Source: G965267335 sp965267335 (lineage in GTDB: Bacteria > Bacteroidota > Bacteroidia > Cytophagales > JAAEPT01). Taken from it: a DNA stretch of 64,000 nucleotides. The position numbers were made by a program, and so were the translations under genes. The DNA is taken from positions 186,001 through 250,000 of the forward strand of contig OZ253953.1 in NCBI GenBank assembly GCA_965267335.1. Direction: 5' to 3'. Of this stretch, positions 1 to 7,536 are shown one piece after another; position 1 is the first letter of the stretch, and every line of letters starts with the position of its first letter. The notes beneath the pieces were generated by a model. The model was not told the origin of the DNA and did not search any database. It saw only the letters and a program-made list of their open reading frames with translations.

Positions 1-1905
1 TACCTAAAACAAAAAAGCAAAGAATACTCAGATGTGGAATTGCGACTGAAGGTATTCGACAACCAAAAACTGGCAGAAAAAAGTAAACAATTTTACTCCA
101 AAGACATTGCCCAAGATTCGAGTATCATATGTGCTATTGACTTTGCTTGGGGTTCCCATCTCAAAGAAGCTGCTGATGCCATACGTAAAAACGGAATACC
201 TGTAATTACGATCAACCCTGACCACAACAACCTAGATTATGGGAAAAATGCCCTCTTTGTATATAATGACGATGAAATGGCTCGTGACCTTTCAGCCTTT
301 GTTCAAAACCTCGGAATTAAGGAAGTTGATTTCATAACCGAATCTGACTACGGACTTCATCAGGCATTTCTCCATGAACTAGGAAACAGAAACATTACAA
401 TAGGTGACACCTTAGCTTTCCGATCTGATTCCATTCGAGATAAAGAAGATTTCAAAAGCATTATTAGCGAAATAGATCAGCGGTATCGCGGTAGGGATGA
501 TCAGCAGATCAATATTGTTATGAGTACTCATAGTATGTATGGTGACACCATTGTAAGTTATATTGACAAACATTTCAAAAACGTGAGAATTATAGGGCCG
601 GTGTTTATCACCACCTACGGTGAAGGATCCGGCTTTGGCAGAAACTCAAACAATGAAATTATCATTATTGACAAGCCAATGGATGCACTTTCCAAGAAGC
701 TCACCAAAGACTTACAGAAATTAAGAAAACTGTACCCTAAAATCTTTAAAGTTGAAAAGGCTCCCCTCTTTATTAAAAGAAGCTATGATGCCGTAGCACT
801 CATTAACCAAGCCATAAAGAACCGACCTTCGGGTGCTACCGTTAACCGCAGTCTTATGAAAGACTTTGTTAATAATTGTCCCGGCAAAACGATTATCGAT
901 AAGGAAGAATTGTATGTCTTCGATGAGAACAACTCTCTCATCAAGGACCTGACATTCACTTCCCTCAAAAATGACAAGGTATTCTCTTATAAGAGACAAA
1001 TGAACTCCAAAAGGGAAACGGTTCCCAACTTGTTCTTTGGCATGGAGGTTCAGGACATTTTTGATTTGGATGTGAGTTCCAACTCCTTTAGCGCAGACTT
1101 TTATTATTGGGTAAAAATGGACACCTCCGATGCAGGAACCGAAAACTTTATTTCCTTTCAAAATATGAAACAAAGCGAAAGCACCATTGACCTGGTAATC
1201 GAAGAACAAGTTGATGATATACTATATAAGCTGTACCGCGTTTCGGGTAAATTCTTTGTGGAATACCAACTAGCCAACTTTCCTAATGACAAACAAGAGA
1301 TTGATATAATCATTGAAATATTAAGGCCTGTTGATGCAGTCAAAATTTCATTTGATAAAAGTAGCTTCGAGCTCGACTCTACCGTTCTGGACAGATTCAA
1401 AGTACCCGGATGGCAAAAAACGGGCTATTTTGTAACTGTTAACAATCATATTACCAAGAGCCTTCGAGGCGACCCAAGACATACTTCAGGTAACTTTAAT
1501 AAATTCAAAACACTTTCATTTAGCCTTGATGTCGAAAGAAACTTTTTAAGTGGGTTCCTGGAAATAATCCTGCCTCTGGCAATGATTAGTTTTATTTCCA
1601 TTGGACTTTTATATACAAAAGATCTTTCATTCAGCACCATGGGTGAAGTAAGTGTCGGTACTTTTCTTGGTATCATCGCCTTTTCCATCAGCTTATCGGA
1701 TATGACGCCTTCTTCCAACTATCTGACAAAAGCAGATCTCTTATTTTGGCTCTCCTTTGGCATCAACTTTATTAGCTTCATGGTGATTATTGTGCTTAAT
1801 TCTTTGCACAATGAAAGGACATTGAAGGAATACAGAATTCCAAAACTAAGAACAGGACTCACGATTGCTTATCCTGTGTTGGTGATTATCATACTTCTTC
1901 TGTAA
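1..1905 (+). CDS. Periplasmic binding domain fused to a pentameric ligand-gated ion channel (5' partial)
   Basis: The reading frame is open to base 1, so the gene begins upstream; the GTG at 34 is probably internal. The first ~240 codons read like a type I periplasmic binding / branched-chain amino acid receptor fold, with alternating beta strands and helices and segments such as IRKNGIPVITINPD. From about nt 1030 the sequence changes to a Cys-loop receptor (pLGIC) extracellular domain: the FSADFYYWVKMD first strand, then FPNDKQ at nt 1279-1296, which matches the conserved Pro-loop signature (FPxDxQ). Four hydrophobic segments follow (about 1552-1620, 1648-1698, 1735-1800, 1854-1902), as in pLGIC M1-M4. 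M2 holds a leucine at the expected 9' gate, and the M2-M3 loop reads DMTPSSNYLT, like the P..Y.T loop of GLIC. The prediction is an inner-membrane channel with a periplasmic sensor. The ligand is unknown. The 3' end overlaps the convergent SRPBCC gene by 17 bases. Confidence 0.82.
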   Translation, partial: YLKQKSKEYSDVELRLKVFDNQKLAEKSKQFYSKDIAQDSSIICAIDFAWGSHLKEAADAIRKNGIPVITINPDHNNLDYGKNALFVYNDDEMARDLSAFVQNLGIKEVDFITESDYGLHQAFLHELGNRNITIGDTLAFRSDSIRDKEDFKSIISEIDQRYRGRDDQQINIVMSTHSMYGDTIVSYIDKHFKNVRIIGPVFITTYGEGSGFGRNSNNEIIIIDKPMDALSKKLTKDLQKLRKLYPKIFKVEKAPLFIKRSYDAVALINQAIKNRPSGATVNRSLMKDFVNNCPGKTIIDKEELYVFDENNSLIKDLTFTSLKNDKVFSYKRQMNSKRETVPNLFFGMEVQDIFDLDVSSNSFSADFYYWVKMDTSDAGTENFISFQNMKQSESTIDLVIEEQVDDILYKLYRVSGKFFVEYQLANFPNDKQEIDIIIEILRPVDAVKISFDKSSFELDSTVLDRFKVPGWQKTGYFVTVNNHITKSLRGDPRHTSGNFNKFKTLSFSLDVERNFLSGFLEIILPLAMISFISIGLLYTKDLSFSTMGEVSVGTFLGIIAFSISLSDMTPSSNYLTKADLLFWLSFGINFISFMVIIVLNSLHNERTLKEYRIPKLRTGLTIAYPVLVIIILLL

Positions 1906-2329
1906 AGTACTTTCGGTATTTGGACCTTCTGGAACGAAAACTCAACCAGAGCGGAAGATACAAGAGTGCGGTATACACTCTGAACTCTGTTTTGAAGTGT
2001 GCCCGATCAATAATCAACGAGTCATTTTCTCCAGTCTTTACTACAATATGTTCATGCCTCCATGAGGTCATACCAAAAGGCAGCCTGGTTCCTTCATCGA
2101 TAAAATGTGCGCTGGTCTCTGATACCTGACGATCTACGATCTTTGTAATCCAAGTTCCTTTTATAGGTTTCTTTATGTGGATTTCGGTAATATCTCCTAC
2201 TTCTACGCCATCAAATCGCTTCACTTCAATCTGATTGGCGGGAGACACATAGTCGAACAACTTCCTGTCGAATGCATGAAAAACTTTATCGAAAGACATT
2301 GGGATTGGAGTACTTACCGTAATTCTCAT
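1889..2329 (-). CDS. SRPBCC / START-like ligand-binding protein
   Basis: A 146-residue protein resembling the SRPBCC (polyketide cyclase / START-like) fold: an N-terminal beta strand (RITVSTPIPMSFDKVFHAF), a central run of strands around VGDITEIHIKKPIKGTW, and a C-terminal amphipathic helix rich in Arg and Lys. Members bind hydrophobic ligands or act as small-molecule cyclases; nothing here fixes the ligand. The ATG overlaps the stop of the upstream DUF2452 gene by four bases (ATGA), so the two are probably translationally coupled. The 3' end runs 17 bases into the convergent ion-channel gene. No signal peptide is visible, so it is probably cytoplasmic. Confidence 0.65.
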   Translation of the reverse strand: MRITVSTPIPMSFDKVFHAFDRKLFDYVSPANQIEVKRFDGVEVGDITEIHIKKPIKGTWITKIVDRQVSETSAHFIDEGTRLPFGMTSWRHEHIVVKTGENDSLIIDRAHFKTEFRVYTALLYLPLWLSFRSRRSKYRKYFTEEV

Positions 2330-2751
2330 GGCTTATCCAAAATTTCCCAGGTATGATCTGATAAGAGTTTACAGGTGCAAACGTATTCATTGAAAGGCAT
2401 ATCCTTCTTGCCCCACTGAGATGGACCTATCATGGACAGAACATTTTGACCGTTGTCTCTTCTGTAAAGATAATACACCTCACTAATGATAGGTTCAAAG
2501 TTGATCTCTGCACCGTATATTTCAAGCGAAAGTTCCTTGCGCTCCTGGATTTGTCTCGCTTGATGAGCCAGTAACTCCATTTGCTTTCTGATTTGCTCAA
2601 GTTGAGTGTCGGTCTGCTGCTCCATGGCAGTGAGCGCCCGGCTTCTTACCTGCTTTTTATTAATAGGAAGAGCCTGTGCACTGCCAATGTGGTGCATGTC
2701 TTTTTTGGGGTCTTCAGATACTTTGTCAGGATCTATAGGATTCTCTTCCAT
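2326..2751 (-). CDS. DUF2452 domain protein
   Basis: A 141-residue soluble protein. It has an acidic N terminus, then a glutamine- and glutamate-rich helix (TAMEQQTDTQLEQIRKQMEL, about residues 42-62) likely to be a coiled coil, then a compact C-terminal part with YYLYRRDNGQNVLSMIGPSQ and WGKKDMPFNEYVCTCKLLSDHTWEIL split across two strands. This pattern matches my recollection of DUF2452, a family of unknown function found in Bacteroidota and some Proteobacteria and eukaryotes. It is the first gene of a two-gene unit with the SRPBCC protein, joined by a four-base overlap. Confidence 0.6.
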   Translation of the reverse strand: MEENPIDPDKVSEDPKKDMHHIGSAQALPINKKQVRSRALTAMEQQTDTQLEQIRKQMELLAHQARQIQERKELSLEIYGAEINFEPIISEVYYLYRRDNGQNVLSMIGPSQWGKKDMPFNEYVCTCKLLSDHTWEILDKP

Positions 2752-2826
2752 CTATGCAAAATAACAAATAATTGAACGAGATGTTTGGAGAAACTGTTAG
2801 TTTCAAGCCAAGCAAAGCTGTTCGAA

Positions 2827-3261
2827 ATGAAAATCAGAAATTTATTCAACCTCACTTTATTATCAATTGTTTTATTGACCAACACCGGTTGTTCACAATC
2901 TGTCGGGGTAAAAGACAAAATCACTACAAGCAACGCACACCTCATTACAGATTTTGATAGTGAGGATATTGAATCCTTGGTTACTTACTACTTTGCATCT
3001 CGGATTCGCCAAGACAATGAGTGGATGAAAGCACTTCCTGATAGTTCAACCTGGTCCGGAAGAATGAAAGCCTCAATCAAGCGACATAATGAATGGAACT
3101 TTATCGAGTTTCAAAACCTAGGTCTCTATGAAGGAAAGTATGGGACATATGTAAAAGTGTATTTTCAAATAGAAATGAATGGGCGCACCGATGAGGGTGA
3201 AGATGATGTGGAAATCCGAAAGGAAAATGGTCGCTGGATTATCTCAAAGGTTCCAATGTAG
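2827..3261 (+). CDS. Small lipoprotein of unknown function
   Basis: I chose the ATG at 2827 over an in-frame ATG at 2785 because it starts directly with a signal peptide (MKIRNLFNLTLLSIVLLTN) ending in TNTGC, a plausible though imperfect lipobox with Cys at about residue 22. The mature ~120 residues are soluble and polar, ending in a pattern (VYFQIEMNGR, then DVEIRKENGRWIISKV) seen in DUF4019/DUF3887-like NTF2-type lipoproteins. That resemblance is by eye only. It is followed after 21 bases by the truncated haemoglobin on the same strand, so the two may be cotranscribed. Confidence 0.6.
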   Translation: MKIRNLFNLTLLSIVLLTNTGCSQSVGVKDKITTSNAHLITDFDSEDIESLVTYYFASRIRQDNEWMKALPDSSTWSGRMKASIKRHNEWNFIEFQNLGLYEGKYGTYVKVYFQIEMNGRTDEGEDDVEIRKENGRWIISKVPM

Positions 3262-3282
3262 AAATCAGAATAGCCAAACACT

Positions 3283-3666
3283 ATGGCAGACATCACTAGC
3301 CGCAAAGATATCGAATTACTGGTTGACCACTTCTACACTAAAGTCTTGAAAGATGAGCTGATCGGTCATTTTTTTACTAAAGTGGTACAGCTCGACTGGG
3401 ACAAACATTTTCCCATCATGTATGACTTTTGGGAAACCACTCTGCTTGGACACATGAAATACAAAGGCAATCCGATGCTCAAGCACATACAACTAAATGC
3501 AAAAAGTGAACTAAAATCCGAGCATTTTGATCGCTGGCTAAAGCTATGGAAGGAGACTATTGAGAGGAACTTCCATGGACCTAAGTCGGAGGAAATGATT
3601 CAAAAAGCTCAGCAAATCGGTGCTTTAATGAAATATAAAGTTACACAACAAAAAACCCCGAAGTAG
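3283..3666 (+). CDS. Group III truncated haemoglobin
   Basis: A 127-residue single-domain globin. The sequence follows the group III truncated haemoglobin pattern: KVLKDELIGHFFTKVVQLDW in helices A-B, HFPIMYDFWETTLLG, then YKGNPMLKHIQL, where the His of LKH is the expected proximal haem ligand, followed by HFDRWLKLWKET. Proteins of this group bind O2 or NO, with roles proposed in NO or peroxide handling; the physiological role here is not shown by context. Cytoplasmic, no signal peptide. Its last codons form one arm of the hairpin at 3655-3680 that probably terminates the convergent DUF4468 gene. Confidence 0.85.
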   Translation: MADITSRKDIELLVDHFYTKVLKDELIGHFFTKVVQLDWDKHFPIMYDFWETTLLGHMKYKGNPMLKHIQLNAKSELKSEHFDRWLKLWKETIERNFHGPKSEEMIQKAQQIGALMKYKVTQQKTPK

Positions 3667-3680
3667 CTCAACTCCGGGGT
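3655..3680 (-). terminator. Intrinsic terminator of the DUF4468 gene
   Basis: ACCCCGAAGT (3655-3664) and ACTCCGGGGT (3671-3680) pair over ten positions with one mismatch around a six-base loop. On the minus strand the hairpin is followed by a T-rich tract (complement of the A-run at 3648-3654), the arrangement expected for a minus-strand terminator. The plus strand has no T-run after it. It overlaps the 3' end of the truncated haemoglobin gene. Confidence 0.7.
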
Positions 3681-3709
3681 GCTAACATATTTTCTACTAA
3701 CACTGACTA

Positions 3710-4270
3710 TTACCAGTCGTCATTTCTTGCAGGGTCGTTTTCGTATTCCCTTACAATTCTTTTGATATCTGTTACGAGATCATTGATCTGGTTGGTAGTC
3801 AAAGTTTTGATTTTCTTCCAACTAGCCGGTAACATTCTTGAAGTGCCACATTCAGCTTTGTCCAACTCCAACTTTCCACCCGAACCTCTGGGTTCTGAAT
3901 GCTCAAAGTCAGTAATGATATACCTGTATTTTCCATCTTTAGCATCAATTCTAACCGTAAAAGAAACGGTTCCATTAAGGTTTGTTCCTCCTTTAGTCCC
4001 AGGGTAAGAAACAGTCATTGAAGCATTGAAAAGAATCATGTCCGACTCGCTTTCAGCCACTTCCCACTTTTTCTCTTTACCTGTAGTATTGGTCTCATTG
4101 GTCCCATATTTTTTCACTACATCAATTATTTCCGATGCTTTTAATTTCTCGGCTTGTACAGTGTTCATAAACGTGTACTTTCCGGTCGACTCATTGGTAG
4201 GAGGCAGTTGTGCAAATGCAAAAACCGGGGCCATAAGAATAGCCACAAACATTAAGTATTGCTTTCTCAT
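3710..4270 (-). CDS. Exported DUF4468 domain protein
   Basis: The start is placed at the internal ATG at 4270, giving a clean signal peptide (MRKQYLMFVAILMAPVFAFA then Q) ending in an AFAQ cleavage site common in Bacteroidota. The mature part has the DUF4468 pattern: a strand-helix core, ASMTVSYPGT, TVSFTVRIDAKDGKYRY and TDFEH. This TBP-like domain of unknown function is exported in many Bacteroidota. It is a monocistronic minus-strand gene flanked by a strong hairpin on its 3' side. No partner is suggested by the neighbours. Confidence 0.7.
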   Translation of the reverse strand: MRKQYLMFVAILMAPVFAFAQLPPTNESTGKYTFMNTVQAEKLKASEIIDVVKKYGTNETNTTGKEKKWEVAESESDMILFNASMTVSYPGTKGGTNLNGTVSFTVRIDAKDGKYRYIITDFEHSEPRGSGGKLELDKAECGTSRMLPASWKKIKTLTTNQINDLVTDIKRIVREYENDPARNDDW

Positions 4271-4342
4271 ATTGGATAAGGGGTTATTAATTAACATTCA
4301 ACTTTAAATATATCAATTTTATAAAAGAATAGTCCACAAATA

Positions 4343-4993
4343 TCATTCCAGAGTATGGGCGATTGCCACGGCCTGATTTAGTGTAGCCGTATCCTGACCC
4401 TCTAAGGGCGGGATAGATTGCAAATAATGGATCGCATCATATTCTGAAATGCCCGTTTCCATCAAGCCTTTGGCAATTACTGCAAGATAATTCGTGCCAG
4501 GCTTGTTCTTTTCCTCAGCGAATTCTTCAGATTTGCAGGTAAAAGTAAAAACCGGCTTCCCTTCAAAAGTATCCAAAGCAATCACCTTTCCGTACCATTG
4601 CAATTCATCATCCGGACCAATATCAGAATGCTCACCAGGCTGCAATGACATATCGGGCTCATATTTTAAACTTCCCGGAGTCAACCCATTTTCCTGTGTG
4701 AAAATATCGACAAACTGCTCCCTGGTCACCAGATAAATTCTGGATAAACTCATTTTTTCAGAGCTATGAGCATCTAAAAAAGCTACTCCTTTGTTTTCCC
4801 AGGAAGTTGCCTTTTGAGAGAAAAAGGTCGGGTAAGGAATCTCTATAATTGCTGACTTCTTGGGTGGGGTTGCATCTCTGCTCCCGGGATGCTCTCGAGT
4901 GAGCCCGGGAATACTTCCTCCTTTCAGGTAAAGCTCAAGCCTTTTACTATAAAAATTTGATCCATAAGAAGCATACCAAACGTAATCTGACAT
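4343..4993 (-). CDS. Gamma-glutamylcyclotransferase-like fold protein
   Basis: A 216-residue cytoplasmic protein beginning VWYASYGSNFYSKRLELYLK. The YASYGSN element matches the YGSNL substrate-binding loop of the gamma-glutamylcyclotransferase / AIG2-like superfamily. Later segments (KVIALDTFEGKPVFTFT; TNYLAVIAKGLMETGIS) fit bacterial relatives of about 200 residues. Which amide or amine conjugate is the substrate cannot be said; a role in gamma-glutamyl compound turnover is an inference from the fold. Its start overlaps the stop of the OmpA gene by one base, so it is the third gene of a three-gene operon. Confidence 0.6.
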   Translation of the reverse strand: MSDYVWYASYGSNFYSKRLELYLKGGSIPGLTREHPGSRDATPPKKSAIIEIPYPTFFSQKATSWENKGVAFLDAHSSEKMSLSRIYLVTREQFVDIFTQENGLTPGSLKYEPDMSLQPGEHSDIGPDDELQWYGKVIALDTFEGKPVFTFTCKSEEFAEEKNKPGTNYLAVIAKGLMETGISEYDAIHYLQSIPPLEGQDTATLNQAVAIAHTLE

Positions 4994-6957
4994 TATTTTA
5001 CTTTTATAAATTTCACTTCAACTCTTCTATTCTTTGCCCTACCCTCAGGGGTTTCATTGTCAGCTACCGGTGTTGACTCTCCATATCCCTTATAACTAAC
5101 CCTACTTTTTGAAATCCCATTTTGAATAAGAAAATACTGAACACTTTTTGCCCTCCTCTCTGATAATAGCTGATTATAGGTCTCCGCCCCAAAACTATCA
5201 GTATGACCTCCTACTTCTATCACCAGTTCCTCGTTTTCCCTCATAAGTTTTAACAACCTATTTAGCTCCGGATAGGACTCTTTCATCACCTCAGGATGAT
5301 CCGGGTGGAAGAATAAATTGTTCAGAACGTAAATTGCGTTCTCTTCCAATGGAATTAACCACAAGTCGACTTCTATTTCTCCGTAGTCTTCAATATCGGT
5401 CAGCTTAAAACAACTCTCAGCCACAAACCCTGGCTTGCTTGGTAGAAATTCATACTTGCCTCCGGCCGGCAAAACAATCTTATATCTTCCTGCAGAATCA
5501 CTAGAAGCCGTTCCGGGTTGTCCATTGTTATCAAAAGTCTGATAAACTATCTGAGACTGTATTGGTTTACCGGTTAGTTTATTGCGTACCGTCCCTTTGA
5601 CCAGTAGAACAGGCTCCGGCTTCAGTAGTTTAGGCAATGGATACCGAAAAATATCCTGTTTGCCGTAGGACTCCGAACCAGAGACAAAATATGCATAGTC
5701 ACCAGAAGCGGGTATGGTAAAGTAAGCATCCCAGTCAGATGTATTAAAGGGTTTACCAATATTCACGGGTGTTGTCCAATTAGTCCAGCTATCGTCAAGC
5801 CTTCGGCTAACAAAAATATCTGAGTACCCATATCCGCCATGACCCTCCGAAGCAAAGTAAATTGTCTTTCCATCAGAAGCCAGAAATGGAGTATTCTCAG
5901 CCACTGGGGTATTTATCACAGGACCAAGATTCAAGGGCTTAGTCCAGGCGGTGTCACCTGAGGGAAAACTCACATATATGTCGGACTTACCATAACAATA
6001 ATCTGTCTTCACCGCCATCAATAATACCTGCTGATCATTGGACAAAAAGTACCCTGCGCTGCTAATTCGGTTCTTGTAATCAATAATTTGCTGGGCCTCA
6101 GGATAGGTCCACTCCCCATCCACCTTTCTTGAAATGGACAATCCTCCATAACATTTTCCATCCTTGTATTTATTACCTAACAGCATTGTGTTACCATCGG
6201 GTGTTATGGAACACAAAAAATTATTGGAAGCATTATTGATTGGTTGACCCAATCGGGTTGCAATGGACCAGCTGTTATTTGCTTGTTTTTCGGAAACAAA
6301 AATATCATCATTACCAAAACCTCCTTCGACAGGAAGCCCCTTGCGATTGAAGTACAGGTAGTTGCCATCGGGAGAAATAACCGGATAAACTTCATCATAA
6401 GTTGTATTTACCTGCATCCCAAGGTGCTCTGCCTTGCCTTCCGAATTTATCGTATCACTTAAGTTCATCTCTGGTTTCGGGAACATTTTCCAGTACTGTG
6501 TTCTTTTCCTCTGCTTATTATTTAAAGTCACCGGAACCCGACTTTTGTTGCTGACAGCCTCCAGATCAAGGTGCATTCCAGTGGCTTTATTTACTACGCG
6601 AAAGTGAATGCTGTCAACCCAGTCTAGCCTCCATTGCTGAAAAGAAACATTTCTTGTTGTGCCCTGTATCACTCTCGAGCCCGGCACCTTACTTGATGCA
6701 GATAAAAAAGTGCCGTGATTTGTTTGAATTTTATAGCATCCTTCATCGCCCGGAATAAACTTAAAGTGCTGATGTGGAACCTGAAAGTATTGCCATTGAA
6801 AAACATCTCCTCCACCTCTGCGACCGGGATCGGGGGCATCAAGCGAGTGCTCGCTGTAAAAATTCAATATTACATACTCCTGTCCCTCCTTTGGTAGGTT
6901 TTGGGCATGAATAAAGAAATCGATGGTGGTGAATAATATAAAAAACAGTAATCTCAA
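4993..6957 (-). CDS. PorE-like outer-membrane protein: ricin-type trefoil, PD40 propeller, CRD, OmpA
   Basis: A 654-residue protein with a signal peptide (MRLLFFILFTTIDFFIHAQ). Domains in order: a ricin B-like beta-trefoil (about 25-165, with FLSASSKVPGSRV and a repeated WRLDW / YWKMFP pattern); PD40/WD40-like propeller blades (about 185-445, with ISPDGNYLYFNRKG and ASDGKTIYFASEGHGGYG); a carboxypeptidase-regulatory-like beta-sandwich (about 450-540); and an OmpA C-terminal peptidoglycan-binding domain (about 550-654, with GGHTDSFG and NRRVEVKF). PD40-CRD-OmpA is the layout of PorE, which anchors the type IX secretion trans-envelope complex; here a lectin-like domain takes the place of PorE's TPR region. 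The gene lies between a thioredoxin and a cyclotransferase-like gene with 4- and 1-base overlaps. The T9SS role is inferred. Confidence 0.78.
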   Translation of the reverse strand: MRLLFFILFTTIDFFIHAQNLPKEGQEYVILNFYSEHSLDAPDPGRRGGGDVFQWQYFQVPHQHFKFIPGDEGCYKIQTNHGTFLSASSKVPGSRVIQGTTRNVSFQQWRLDWVDSIHFRVVNKATGMHLDLEAVSNKSRVPVTLNNKQRKRTQYWKMFPKPEMNLSDTINSEGKAEHLGMQVNTTYDEVYPVISPDGNYLYFNRKGLPVEGGFGNDDIFVSEKQANNSWSIATRLGQPINNASNNFLCSITPDGNTMLLGNKYKDGKCYGGLSISRKVDGEWTYPEAQQIIDYKNRISSAGYFLSNDQQVLLMAVKTDYCYGKSDIYVSFPSGDTAWTKPLNLGPVINTPVAENTPFLASDGKTIYFASEGHGGYGYSDIFVSRRLDDSWTNWTTPVNIGKPFNTSDWDAYFTIPASGDYAYFVSGSESYGKQDIFRYPLPKLLKPEPVLLVKGTVRNKLTGKPIQSQIVYQTFDNNGQPGTASSDSAGRYKIVLPAGGKYEFLPSKPGFVAESCFKLTDIEDYGEIEVDLWLIPLEENAIYVLNNLFFHPDHPEVMKESYPELNRLLKLMRENEELVIEVGGHTDSFGAETYNQLLSERRAKSVQYFLIQNGISKSRVSYKGYGESTPVADNETPEGRAKNRRVEVKFIKVK

Positions 6958-7376
6958 TTGTCAATAATCTTGTGTGCTGCCTGAACCAATTCCTTTGGTG
7001 ACAAGCTCCCTTCAATTCTCAATAACACCTTTCCCTCCGTATCAAGAAAAAGTAGGGTTGGATAAGCCTTGACCTCATATTTTTCAGCCACACCAAGTCC
7101 TTCGTCTTTCTCCATGTTCAATTTTACGCTCACAAAATGAGCATTGAAATATTTTGCCAGCTCTTCGTCCGTGAAGACATTCCTGTTCATGAACTTACAG
7201 GTTTTGCACCACTTGGTATAGCACTTGACGAAGACCAGTTTGTTCTCTGCTTTAGCCATCTCCTTGACCTCTTCAAATGATGCCTTTCGAAAATCCATGG
7301 TTTCTATTTTATGCATCATAGGTTGCGCAAACCCACTTACGCTCACAAAACAAATTAATATTAGAAGTACTCGCAT
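6954..7376 (-). CDS. Periplasmic thioredoxin-fold protein
   Basis: The start is placed at the ATG at 7376, which opens a signal peptide (MRVLLILICFVSVSGFAQ). The mature ~120 residues form a thioredoxin fold of the Thioredoxin_7 / DsbD-gamma type, with active site WCKTC (Cys at about residues 57 and 60) and the cis-Pro region AYPTLLFLDTEGK. It probably reduces or isomerises disulfides in the periplasm. The stop overlaps the start of the PorE-like OmpA gene by four bases, making that envelope protein a reasonable candidate client, though this is inference from position. Confidence 0.82.
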   Translation of the reverse strand: MRVLLILICFVSVSGFAQPMMHKIETMDFRKASFEEVKEMAKAENKLVFVKCYTKWCKTCKFMNRNVFTDEELAKYFNAHFVSVKLNMEKDEGLGVAEKYEVKAYPTLLFLDTEGKVLLRIEGSLSPKELVQAAHKIIDN

Positions 7377-7536
7377 TGGTTCGATTATTGTGATTGGAAG
7401 CTTAGAATTTAGTGATTCATTCCCGAAAATTAAAATTGTCACCATCGGAAATGGGTTGTATTAGTTCCAACCGCAAGAAACGGTCCAAAAAATAATAAAT
7501 ATTAAGTAGATTAGAAGTTTACTTGTACTATTAGCT

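Noticed and set aside
721..1209. 162-residue open frame on the minus strand inside the ion-channel gene
   Set aside because: It is a shadow of the real plus-strand gene, with no recognisable domain or promoter and Phe/Val-rich composition typical of antisense frames.
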